DNA of 8,979 bases from an uncultured Collinsella sp. (GTDB lineage: Bacteria; Actinomycetota; Coriobacteriia; Coriobacteriales; Coriobacteriaceae): positions 1 to 8,979 of the forward strand of contig CAUBWQ010000027.1 in NCBI GenBank assembly GCA_958439775.1. Direction: 5' to 3'. Made by a program: the position numbers and the translations under genes. Within the stretch, counting starts at the first letter, position 1; the number at the start of each line of letters is the position of its first letter. Below, piece after piece: positions 1-5,870 of this stretch. The notes under the pieces are model-generated. The model saw only the letters and a list, made by a program, of their open reading frames with translations. It ran no database searches and had not been told where the DNA came from.

Positions 1-460
1 GCATCTCGGGGGTGTAGACATCGAAGACGCCAGCGTTGTGGGTCTTGCGCTCGAAGGTGTAGCGCTCGACAACGTTCTCGTCGACCTTGTAGCCGTGCTG
101 GCTGGCAGCCTGGCAAGCGATGCGGATACCACCGTTGACGTGCAGCGCGCGCTTGAGCGGCTTGTCGGTCTGGAGGCCAACAATGGTCTCCTTGTCGCGA
201 TGGGCATTATCGATGTAGCCAGCGGGGTGGCTCACGATACCCGTGACGGTCTTGGTGTCCATATCGAGGACACCACCCTGCTCGCGCTCCTTAAGCAGCA
301 GGTCGAGAACCTCGCCCCACAGCTCCTTGGTACGCTCGGTCGGACCTACGAGGAACGACTCGTCGCCCTCGTAGGGGGTGTAGTTCTTCTGGATGAAGTC
401 TCGGACGTCAACCTCTCCCGTCCAGATGCCTTCCTTGAAGCCTTCCCATGCCTCCTGCAT
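1..460 (-). CDS. pflB: Pyruvate formate-lyase (formate C-acetyltransferase), N-terminal part, cut by window edge
   Basis: This glycyl-radical enzyme converts pyruvate and CoA to acetyl-CoA and formate in the cytoplasm, a central step of anaerobic fermentation. Only the first 153 codons are present; the catalytic cysteines and the C-terminal glycyl-radical loop lie outside the window. Recognition rests on the strongly conserved N-terminus: AWEGF near residue 4, VDVRDFIQKNYTPYEGDESF at about 18-37, GLQTDKPLKRAL around 97-108, and KTHNAGVFDVYTPEM at the edge. These match the E. coli PflB N-terminus closely as I recall it, although the first few residues are shorter here. The ATG at 458-460 is chosen because an in-frame TAG lies 15 codon-bases upstream and an AGGAG stands about 12 bases before it, a slightly long spacing. 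The reading direction is toward the left edge, so any activase gene (pflA) that follows is not visible. Confidence 0.95.
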   Translation of the reverse strand, partial: MQEAWEGFKEGIWTGEVDVRDFIQKNYTPYEGDESFLVGPTERTKELWGEVLDLLLKEREQGGVLDMDTKTVTGIVSHPAGYIDNAHRDKETIVGLQTDKPLKRALHVNGGIRIACQAASQHGYKVDENVVERYTFERKTHNAGVFDVYTPEM

Positions 461-855
461 TGTGTAACCACGCTCCTAGTTACGTGTTATGCGGCGCTCT
501 CTCACACCGCTGCTTATTGAATTCTTGAATGTTCGGCTTGCACTACCGGCTTCTTCCGTTCTTCACCACACGTCGGTGCAGGGAAAAACGTTTGTCCACC
601 TTGGAACTACAACCCAAAACCCAAGATTTCACCCGTCTGAGAAGGATAACATAGCGACCCTCTCCATCTGGGCTGTTATATGTTTCTTTTTTTATATCAT
701 AAAGGCGTTTTTTACAAACCCGCAGGAAATGCGAGCGCGAACAACTACCGTTCACCGATTTGTATGTTATTTTTCCTTGCCTTTGTACGACGTTCGCTCT
801 AGCTGTTATGCCAGCTTTAGCAGGGTAAAGTGTCCCAGAGACCCTACAGAAACTG
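461..855. other. Gene-free leader between pflB and the permease terminator
   Basis: I see no credible gene in this stretch. It is visibly AT-richer than the flanking coding DNA, and short open frames on both strands lack family features and good ribosome binding sites. It presumably holds the pflB promoter and a long leader, because pflB is transcribed leftward. One weak minus-strand candidate is TTGTAA at 712-717 and TATAAA at 691-696, with a 15-base spacer shorter than ideal. A-rich tracts surround it. I looked for FNR-like (TTGAT-N4-ATCAA) and Rex-like palindromes and found no convincing full site. A small inverted repeat, AGCTG (801-805) and CAGCT (812-816), is present but has no obvious role. 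Confidence 0.5.
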
Positions 856-889
856 CAGGGCGGCCACGGGATCCCCCGTGGCCGCCCTG
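856..889 (-). terminator. Strong hairpin downstream of the permease gene, probable terminator
   Basis: A perfect 15-bp GC-rich stem (arms 856-870 and 875-889) encloses a 4-base loop and begins about 38 bases after the permease stop codon. Read on the minus strand it is followed only by a short interrupted T stretch (cagtttctg), so the U-tract is weak. The stem is strong enough to end transcription of the leftward reductase-permease unit and to insulate the pflB leader. On the plus strand a run of five Ts follows after about a dozen bases, but no plus-strand gene ends here. Confidence 0.7.
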
Positions 890-927
890 TGGCGTAGCTA
901 GTTTTTAGCTTTGATTGCCGCTTGGCA

Positions 928-1947
928 TTAGGCGGCTGCGGCGGCCTTGTCGGTCGTTGTCTTGCTATCGCCGTTGCCCTGGCCCTCAAAATGCTTGTGG
1001 CACCAGCTGGTAACGAGCGGGGTCAAAATGGCCGTCACGATAGCGCAGGCAGCAACCTGTGCCGTAGCCGTCGCGAGCACAGCACCACCGTACATGGCCT
1101 CGTTGACGCTTGCCATGGCGGCAGGCGTGGCCACATTGGCTCCGGCGCAGCTCGAAATGGCCGCACCTGCGACACCCGTACCGCCCGTGAGCTTATCGAC
1201 CGCGATAACGGGAATTGCAAAGACCACCGAGCAGATCACGCCGAGCAGAATACCGGGGAGACCGCCATTAATGAGCTGGCCAAAGGTCATGGTCGAGCCC
1301 ATGGCAAAGAAGACGAGCACGATGACGGCGGAAAGTGCCGGTGCCATCATCTTCTTAAAGCTCGGGAAGAGGTTGCCCAGAATAATGCCGACGACGATCG
1401 GCAGGATGGCGCCCACGAGCGACCAGCCGATCGGAGCCTGACCGGCAGCGCCGAGCACGATCATCGTGACCGGAGGGCCGACAACCAGCGTGGTGATGGC
1501 GACGGCGCCACGCTCGGCCTCATTGCCCATGGTGCCCATAAGACCAGCGTACATAGCGTTGTTGGCGCCGGTGCAAGCCGCCAGCATCACCATGGCAGAG
1601 ATGCCAAACAGGTTGTCGTTGAACACATAAAGGATGAGCAGCGACACGGCAACGACCACGATCTGCTTGACGGCGATGATGATGGCGCCGCGTGCAGCGG
1701 CGGCAGGAGCGCTCTTAAACGAAATCGTCGTACCGACGATGAGCAAAAAAGCGCCCACGAGCGGGCCTGCGCCCTGCTGGGTCATACCAAGCGTAAAGCT
1801 GCCGAGCGTTTTGAACAGGTCGGGGAATAGCGTGTTGAGCAGGCAGCCCAGCAAAAGCGGCACCAAAATATTGGCACCCGGGATGGAGGACATCTTAAAG
1901 AACGGCTCCTTTGCCGCCGGCGCCTCCACCGCAGTCGATTCACTCAT
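928..1947 (-). CDS. kdgT: 2-keto-3-deoxygluconate permease family transporter
   Basis: The product is a 339-residue polytopic inner-membrane carrier of the KdgT family, whose known member imports 2-keto-3-deoxygluconate by proton symport for uronate and pectin catabolism. Supporting features are a cytoplasmic start, IPGANILVPLLLGCLLNT at about 22-39, GAFLLIVGTTISFKSAP near 65-81, a GNE at about 141-143, and the family hallmark GGTGVAGAAISS at 255-266 followed by GANVATP. Length is close to E. coli KdgT (about 327). About ten hydrophobic segments are apparent, followed by a short polar, alanine-rich tail. The start is taken at 1945-1947 rather than an ATG seven codons upstream, because AAAGGAG stands at the right distance from the inner ATG. 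E. coli residues NSNGGLYAAL and NDGPFFTM are replaced here by TGANNAMYAGL and VVGPPVTM, so the exact sugar acid could differ. It follows the reductase gene on the same strand, 108 bases downstream. Confidence 0.88.
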   Translation of the reverse strand: MSESTAVEAPAAKEPFFKMSSIPGANILVPLLLGCLLNTLFPDLFKTLGSFTLGMTQQGAGPLVGAFLLIVGTTISFKSAPAAAARGAIIIAVKQIVVVAVSLLILYVFNDNLFGISAMVMLAACTGANNAMYAGLMGTMGNEAERGAVAITTLVVGPPVTMIVLGAAGQAPIGWSLVGAILPIVVGIILGNLFPSFKKMMAPALSAVIVLVFFAMGSTMTFGQLINGGLPGILLGVICSVVFAIPVIAVDKLTGGTGVAGAAISSCAGANVATPAAMASVNEAMYGGAVLATATAQVAACAIVTAILTPLVTSWCHKHFEGQGNGDSKTTTDKAAAAA

Positions 1948-2004
1948 ATATATCTCCTTTGGATGCATGCGAATCGTAGCCGCACGCGCCTATGTCAGAA
2001 AGAA

Positions 2005-2036
2005 GGCGACGGTCCCGAGTCGCAGGAGCCGTCGCC
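2005..2036 (-). terminator. Hairpin with T-rich tail between reductase and permease genes
   Basis: The arms GGCGACGG (2005-2012) and CCGTCGCC (2029-2036) form an 8-bp GC stem, extendable by three pairs past a one-base bulge. It lies about 20 bases after the reductase stop. On the minus strand the stem is followed by ttctttctg, so it resembles an intrinsic terminator that would reduce or end read-through into the permease gene. It could equally be an mRNA-stabilising 3' hairpin. If it terminates fully, the permease gene needs its own promoter in the remaining 50 or so bases, where I see no clear one. Confidence 0.6.
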
Positions 2037-2055
2037 GAATAATCATCGCGGGGTA

Positions 2056-2805
2056 TTACCCGTCCAGGACGATGCCGCCGTCGCAGTCACCGATCTCGCC
2101 GTTCACGAAGCTGGCGAGGTCGGAAGCGAAGAACAGCACCATCTGCGCAGGCTCGCTGGCCTGGGCAGCGCGGCCCAGAGGAATACCGTTGATGATGCGC
2201 TGAGAGTTCTCGTCAGAGAGAATCGAGGTCATATCGGTCAACGTGAGCGACGGGCACACGGCGTTGCAGCGAACGCCAAACTTGCCGCCCTCCTTGGCGA
2301 CCGCCTTGGTAAGGCCGTTGACACCGGCCTTGGAGCTCGCGTAGGCAGCGGTGCCAAGCAGGCCGCCGCCGATCTTGCCAGCAACGGAGCTCACGTTGAC
2401 GATAGTGCCGGCATGCGCCGCCTTAAAGTGCGGGTACACGGCGTTCATCATAGTGAAGGTACCGTTGAGGTTGATATCGATAGTGCGGCGCCACTCGGTG
2501 TCATCGATCTCGTCGAACTTCTTGGTGCTGATGACGCCAGCGCAGTTAATCAAGATGTTGGTTTGCGGCAGGTCCGTAAAAATCTGCTCGACGGTCTCGC
2601 GCGCCTTGGGCGCATCGGCGACATCGAGCTGATAGAACTTGTTGCCCTCGCCAAGCTCGGCCACAGCGGCCTCGCCCTTAGCAGCGTTCCTTGCGATGAG
2701 CGCGACATGTCCGCCGCCCGCGACGATGCCCTTGGCGATCTCGAGGCCAATGCCCTGAGTGCCGCCCGTGACAATCGCGGTCTTGCCCGTGAAGTCAAAT
2801 GCCAT
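2056..2805 (-). CDS. Short-chain dehydrogenase/reductase, possibly sugar-acid specific
   Basis: This 249-residue protein is a classical SDR oxidoreductase, expected to be a cytoplasmic NAD(P)-dependent enzyme. The nucleotide-binding TGGTQGIG is at 13-20, the NCAG motif at 87-90, the structural Asn at 112, the catalytic Ser in NVSS at about 140, and the YxxxK pair at Tyr155 and Lys159. The C-terminal end (IPLGRAAQASE, then ASDLASFVNGEIGDCDGG) is typical of the gluconate 5-dehydrogenase and KduD-like branches. An ARN after the second beta strand slightly favours NADP(H). The substrate cannot be read from sequence; a role on a keto-deoxy sugar acid is inferred from the adjacent KdgT-type permease. 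The start at 2803-2805 places the glycine-rich motif at the usual distance and has a purine-rich GGGGGATGGAG upstream. Earlier in-frame starts would add an atypical 39-residue extension. Confidence 0.88.
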   Translation of the reverse strand: MAFDFTGKTAIVTGGTQGIGLEIAKGIVAGGGHVALIARNAAKGEAAVAELGEGNKFYQLDVADAPKARETVEQIFTDLPQTNILINCAGVISTKKFDEIDDTEWRRTIDINLNGTFTMMNAVYPHFKAAHAGTIVNVSSVAGKIGGGLLGTAAYASSKAGVNGLTKAVAKEGGKFGVRCNAVCPSLTLTDMTSILSDENSQRIINGIPLGRAAQASEPAQMVLFFASDLASFVNGEIGDCDGGIVLDG

Positions 2806-2866
2806 GACTCCATCCCCCTTTATGTAAGGTGTCTCCTTGCGGGAAGTTGGAGCATCGCACGTGGCG

Positions 2867-2872
2867 ATTATA
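2867..2872 (-). promoter_or_regulatory. Candidate -10 box for the reductase gene
   Basis: A perfect TATAAT occurs on the minus strand about 60 bases before the reductase start, giving a leader of roughly 55 bases. A TTGTCA lies upstream, but 22 bases away, too far for a standard -35, so the promoter may need an activator or use a poor -35. A short dyad ATCGC-N5-GCGAT (2854-2868) overlaps the -10 box and the expected start point. Confidence 0.45.
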
Positions 2873-2881
2873 TGAGTCCCA

Positions 2882-2901
2882 GTCGTCATGGTGGTGACAA
2901 C
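2882..2901. promoter_or_regulatory. Near-palindromic operator candidate in the reductase promoter
   Basis: On the plus strand GTCGTCA and TGACAAC flank six bases (TGGTGG), forming a 7-bp dyad with one mismatch. It overlaps the -35 region expected for the TATAAT at 2867-2872. Size and symmetry fit a dimeric repressor or activator site, for instance a GntR-type or MarR-type protein, but no specific regulator can be named from the sequence. Confidence 0.35.
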
Positions 2902-3017
2902 CCCTCGCCTAACCGCGGGCATGATAGTTCTTTGAAACGCTTTAGCAATTGAATGATTTTAAGTCTTAATGAGCTCTTAATATTGCCTACTGTATGAGGC
3001 CCGCGTATGGGGGTATC

Positions 3018-3066
3018 ATCTTCCACCGAAAATAGTTTCTAGTGTTAGGGGTTTTCGGTGGAAGAT
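3018..3066. repeat. 15-bp perfect inverted repeat spanning the marR start codon
   Basis: The left arm (3018-3032, ATCTTCCACCGAAAA) and right arm (3052-3066) are exact reverse complements separated by 19 bases. The right arm contains the GTG start codon of the MarR gene and its next two codons; the AGGGG ribosome-binding sequence (3047-3051) lies in the intervening loop. A TATCAT at 3014-3019 could be the -10 box, so the left arm would cover the transcription start. The repeat could be a pair of inverted operator boxes for autoregulation, or an mRNA stem that hides the start codon. Confidence 0.75.
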
Positions 3067-3507
3067 ACCGATTTCCATGAGCTTGGGCGTCAGCTCTTTA
3101 CCGAGTTTGGCAGCATGCACCAGCGCGTTTCGCGCTTTGCCGACCAGGCTCTGGGTGGCGAGATGGCCGTCATGCGCGCCCTCATGCGCGCCGGCGGCTC
3201 GCTCACGCCGAGCGAACTCGCTGATCGCGCCTGGGTCTCGAGCGCCCGCATCGCCAATATCCTGCGCGCCCTCGAGGCCAAGGGCTGGGTCGAGCGCGAG
3301 CACTCAAAGACCGACCGTCGTCGCGTACACGTCACGGTGACCGACAAGGGATTCCAGGTCATCGAAATCAAACGCCGGGAATTCGAGGACCGCACCGCGG
3401 CCTTCCTCGAGCAGCTCGGCGAAACAGATACCCAGGAGATGGTGCGCCTTCTAAGACGTGCCAACGAAATTATCGACCGCAATCAAGAAAGGAGAGATGC
3501 CGAGTGA
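3058..3507 (+). CDS. MarR-family transcriptional regulator
   Basis: The 149-residue product is a winged helix-turn-helix dimeric DNA-binding protein; such regulators usually repress neighbouring efflux or stress genes and release DNA on binding a small molecule. The helix-turn-helix spans roughly residues 48-73 (TPSELADRAWVSSARIANIL), with the recognition helix at about 61-73. The wing carries the family signature, DRRRVHVTVTDKG, at 86-98. N- and C-terminal helices supply the dimer interface, and the length is normal. The start is a GTG at 3058-3060, supported by AGGGG seven bases upstream and an in-frame TAG at 3046-3048. The gene overlaps the first exporter gene by four bases (GTGA), so the regulator and the exporter are translated from one message. 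Autoregulation through the inverted repeat over its start is a reasonable inference. Confidence 0.93.
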   Translation: MEDTDFHELGRQLFTEFGSMHQRVSRFADQALGGEMAVMRALMRAGGSLTPSELADRAWVSSARIANILRALEAKGWVEREHSKTDRRRVHVTVTDKGFQVIEIKRREFEDRTAAFLEQLGETDTQEMVRLLRRANEIIDRNQERRDAE

Positions 3508-5246
3508 GGATTCTCAAGCTCTTTAAAAAACATATCCTGGCACTGTTCGCAGCTATCGTACTTATCGTAATCAGCTGCAACGCCGATCTGGCGCTGCCTA
3601 CCTATATGAGCGACATCGTCGACGTGGGTGTGCAGCAAGGCGGCATCGCGTCGCCCGTGCCCGACACCATCCGTGCCGAATCGCTCGACGACCTCGAACT
3701 CTTTATGAGCGATAAGGACGCCAAGGCTGTGGAGGCCGTGTTTAGCAAGGCGGACAATAACGGCATTCGAACGTACAAGGGCACCGAGGAAGAACGTGCC
3801 GATGGAGGCAAGATTGCCGACATTATGAGCCTGCCCGAAACTGTCGTCCTTTCGCTCAACCAGGGCATTGACGCCAACTCCATGGGCGACATGATGGGCT
3901 CGTCCAGCGAGAAAGACAACAACGCTGCCCAGGCCATGCCCACCCCCGAGCAAATGGCAGCGATGACGCCCGAGCAGCTCGCCGAGATGCAGCAGAAGGC
4001 CGCGGCGGCGCAGAACATGCAAAAGCAGATTGATGCCGACGGCGGTAAGATCACTATGAAGAGCCTGCGCCTGGGTGTCGAGGGCGGTCTGGTAGACCAA
4101 AGCAAGCTCGTCGAGGGCGCCAACCAAATGGCGGACAAAATGGGCTCCATGTCGGGCTCCATCGTCACCCAGCGCGCCGTGAGCTATGTACAGGACGAGT
4201 ACAAGGCGCAGGGCATCGACCCCGCCGACGTGCAGAACACCTACCTGAGCCGCATGGCGACCACGATGTTTGGACTGTGCCTCGTGTCGCTCGTCGCCAC
4301 CATCCTGACCGGTGCCGTGGCTTCGCGCACCGCCTGCTCCATCGCCCGCGACCTGCGCCGCGAGACCTTCAACAAGGTTATGCACTTCTCGCCGGCCGAG
4401 GTGGGCAAGTTTAGCCAGGCCTCGCTCATCACCCGCTGCACCAACGACATTCAGCAGATCCAGATGGCCGCAACTCTGTTTATCCGCATGTGTCTGATGG
4501 CCCCCGTCATGGGCATCGTCGCCGTCATGCGCGTCCTGGCCAACCATACCGGCCTGGAGTGGACCATCGCCGTTGCCATCATCGCGGTCTCGGCCGTCGT
4601 CGGCGTGCTTATGGGCCTCACCATGCCCAAGTTCAAAAAGATGCAAAGCTTTGTTGACCGCGTGAACCTTACCGCCCGCGAGCTGCTCGACGGCCTTATG
4701 CCCATCCGCTCGTTCAACCGCGAGGAACATGAGCTCGAACGTTTTGACAAGGCGTCGCTCGACCTGATGACCACGCAGCTCTACACCAACCGAGCCATGA
4801 GCTTTATGATGCCGCTCATGATGCTCGTCATGAACTGCATCACCGTGCTTATCGTCTGGTTTGGCGCGCAGGGCGTGTCCGACGGCGTGATGCAGGTCGG
4901 CAACATGATGGCGTTTATCTCCTACACCATGCAGATCGTCATGGCGTTTATGATCCTCACCATGGTTTCGGTCATCCTGCCCCGTGCCGAGGTCGCAGCC
5001 GAGCGCGTAGATGAGGTCATCACCTGCCCCACGAGCATCAACGACCCTGCCTCGCCCAAACTGCCCGCGGCCAGCTCGCCGCGCGGTGAGCTCACCTTCC
5101 GCGACGTGAGCTTCCAGTACCCCGATGCCCGCGCCGACGTCATTAGCGGTGTGAACTTCACCACGCATGCCGGTCAGATGCTCGGCATCATTGGCTCCAC
5201 GGGCTCGGGCAAGTCAAAGCTCGTACAGCTGATTCCGCGTACGTAA
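3504..5246 (+). CDS. N-terminal fragment of ABC exporter subunit 1
   Basis: If the TAA at 5244-5246 is real, this 580-residue fragment is what ribosomes would make from the GTG start. It keeps all six membrane segments, the outside domain and Walker A but lacks the Q-loop, signature, Walker B and switch regions, so it cannot form a working ATP site. Lys572, right after Walker A (GKSK), is unusual because Ser or Thr is common there. The fragment might still insert in the membrane and pair unproductively with subunit 2. Confidence 0.7.
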   Translation: MRILKLFKKHILALFAAIVLIVISCNADLALPTYMSDIVDVGVQQGGIASPVPDTIRAESLDDLELFMSDKDAKAVEAVFSKADNNGIRTYKGTEEERADGGKIADIMSLPETVVLSLNQGIDANSMGDMMGSSSEKDNNAAQAMPTPEQMAAMTPEQLAEMQQKAAAAQNMQKQIDADGGKITMKSLRLGVEGGLVDQSKLVEGANQMADKMGSMSGSIVTQRAVSYVQDEYKAQGIDPADVQNTYLSRMATTMFGLCLVSLVATILTGAVASRTACSIARDLRRETFNKVMHFSPAEVGKFSQASLITRCTNDIQQIQMAATLFIRMCLMAPVMGIVAVMRVLANHTGLEWTIAVAIIAVSAVVGVLMGLTMPKFKKMQSFVDRVNLTARELLDGLMPIRSFNREEHELERFDKASLDLMTTQLYTNRAMSFMMPLMMLVMNCITVLIVWFGAQGVSDGVMQVGNMMAFISYTMQIVMAFMILTMVSVILPRAEVAAERVDEVITCPTSINDPASPKLPAASSPRGELTFRDVSFQYPDARADVISGVNFTTHAGQMLGIIGSTGSGKSKLVQLIPRT

Positions 5247-5870
5247 GACGTTACGGGCGGCAGCATTTCGCTCGACGGCATCGACGTGCGCGACATGACC
5301 CTTTCCGAGCTGCGCCGCCGCATTGGTTACATCCCGCAGCAGGGGCGTCTGTTCTCGGGCACCGTCGAGAGCAACCTCAAGTTTGCCGGCGACATGGTGA
5401 GCGATGATGACATGCGCCAGGCCGCGCGCATCGCACAGGCCGAGGACTTTATCGCCGAGCGTGAGGGCGGTTACGACTCCCCCATCAGCCAGGGCGGCTC
5501 CAATGTTTCGGGTGGTCAGCGCCAGCGTCTGGCCATCGCCCGCGCATTGGCCAAAAAGCCCGAGGTCGTGGTGTTCGATGACTCGTTTAGTGCCCTCGAC
5601 TACAAGACCGACGCGCGCCTGCGCGAGGAGCTGGCCAAAAACGTTACCGACGCCGCACTCGTGGTCGTGGCCCAGCGCATCGCGACCATCATGCACGCCG
5701 ACCAGATCATCGTGCTCGACGACGGCCACGTAGTGGGCACCGGCACGCACGAGGAGCTGCTGCGCAGCTGCCCGGCGTACCTGGAGATCGCACAGTCGCA
5801 GCTTTCCGCCGAGGAGCTGGGGCTTACCCAAGAAGAAATTGCAGCCGTCATGGAAGGAGGCGAGCGCTAA
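5247..5870 (+). pseudogene. C-terminal remnant of ABC exporter subunit 1 after the stop
   Basis: This stretch carries the rest of the nucleotide-binding domain in the same frame as the upstream fragment, with no further stop before 5868. The Q-loop region is IPQQGRLF, followed by VSGGQRQR and VVVFDDSFSALD. The nearest restart codons are GTG at 5286 and ATG at 5295; neither has a recognisable ribosome-binding site, so independent translation looks poor. The lack of any other damage suggests that the stop is recent, or is not real. Confidence 0.7.

Larger units (their letters stand above)
3504..5870 (+). pseudogene. ABC exporter half-transporter, subunit 1, broken by an in-frame stop
   Basis: Read through, this frame encodes a 788-residue multidrug-type ABC exporter with fused membrane and nucleotide-binding domains. 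TM1 is at about 10-25, a large outside domain at about 32-248, TM2 at about 252-272, then TM3-6 up to about 492. Walker A GSTGSGKS is at 564-571. Codon 581 (5244-5246) is TAA where relatives have Tyr in an IPRxYDVT motif; the same frame continues directly with DVTGGSISLDG. Beyond it lie VSGGQ at 668-672, Walker B with Asp692 followed by Asp693 in place of the catalytic Glu, and Gln724 in place of the H-loop His. The degenerate Walker B and H-loop are normal for one half of heterodimeric exporters such as BmrCD or TM287/288. Nonsense mutation or a sequence error is the likely cause. The GTG start has GGAG nine bases upstream and overlaps the MarR stop. The reading frame ends one base into the start codon of subunit 2. 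Confidence 0.85.

Noticed and set aside
489..989. Short open frames on both strands in the pflB leader
   Set aside because: They run through the terminator hairpin, lack ribosome-binding sites and have low-complexity or patchy composition.
922..1830. Plus-strand open frame of 302 codons opposite the permease gene
   Set aside because: Very rich in Arg, His, Asp and Gly with no recognisable domain; the opposite strand gives a well-formed membrane carrier.
3483..5168. Long minus-strand open frame of 561 codons opposite the exporter subunit 1 gene
   Set aside because: It is the complement shadow of a GC-rich gene: His/Asp/Gly/Leu-rich composition, no family features, and the plus frame gives a clear ABC exporter.
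5244..5246. Programmed stop-codon read-through or selenocysteine recoding at the internal TAA
   Set aside because: TAA is the strongest stop and is not used for selenocysteine, and no recoding context is visible apart from a tiny 5-bp dyad. A nonsense change or sequence error is simpler.
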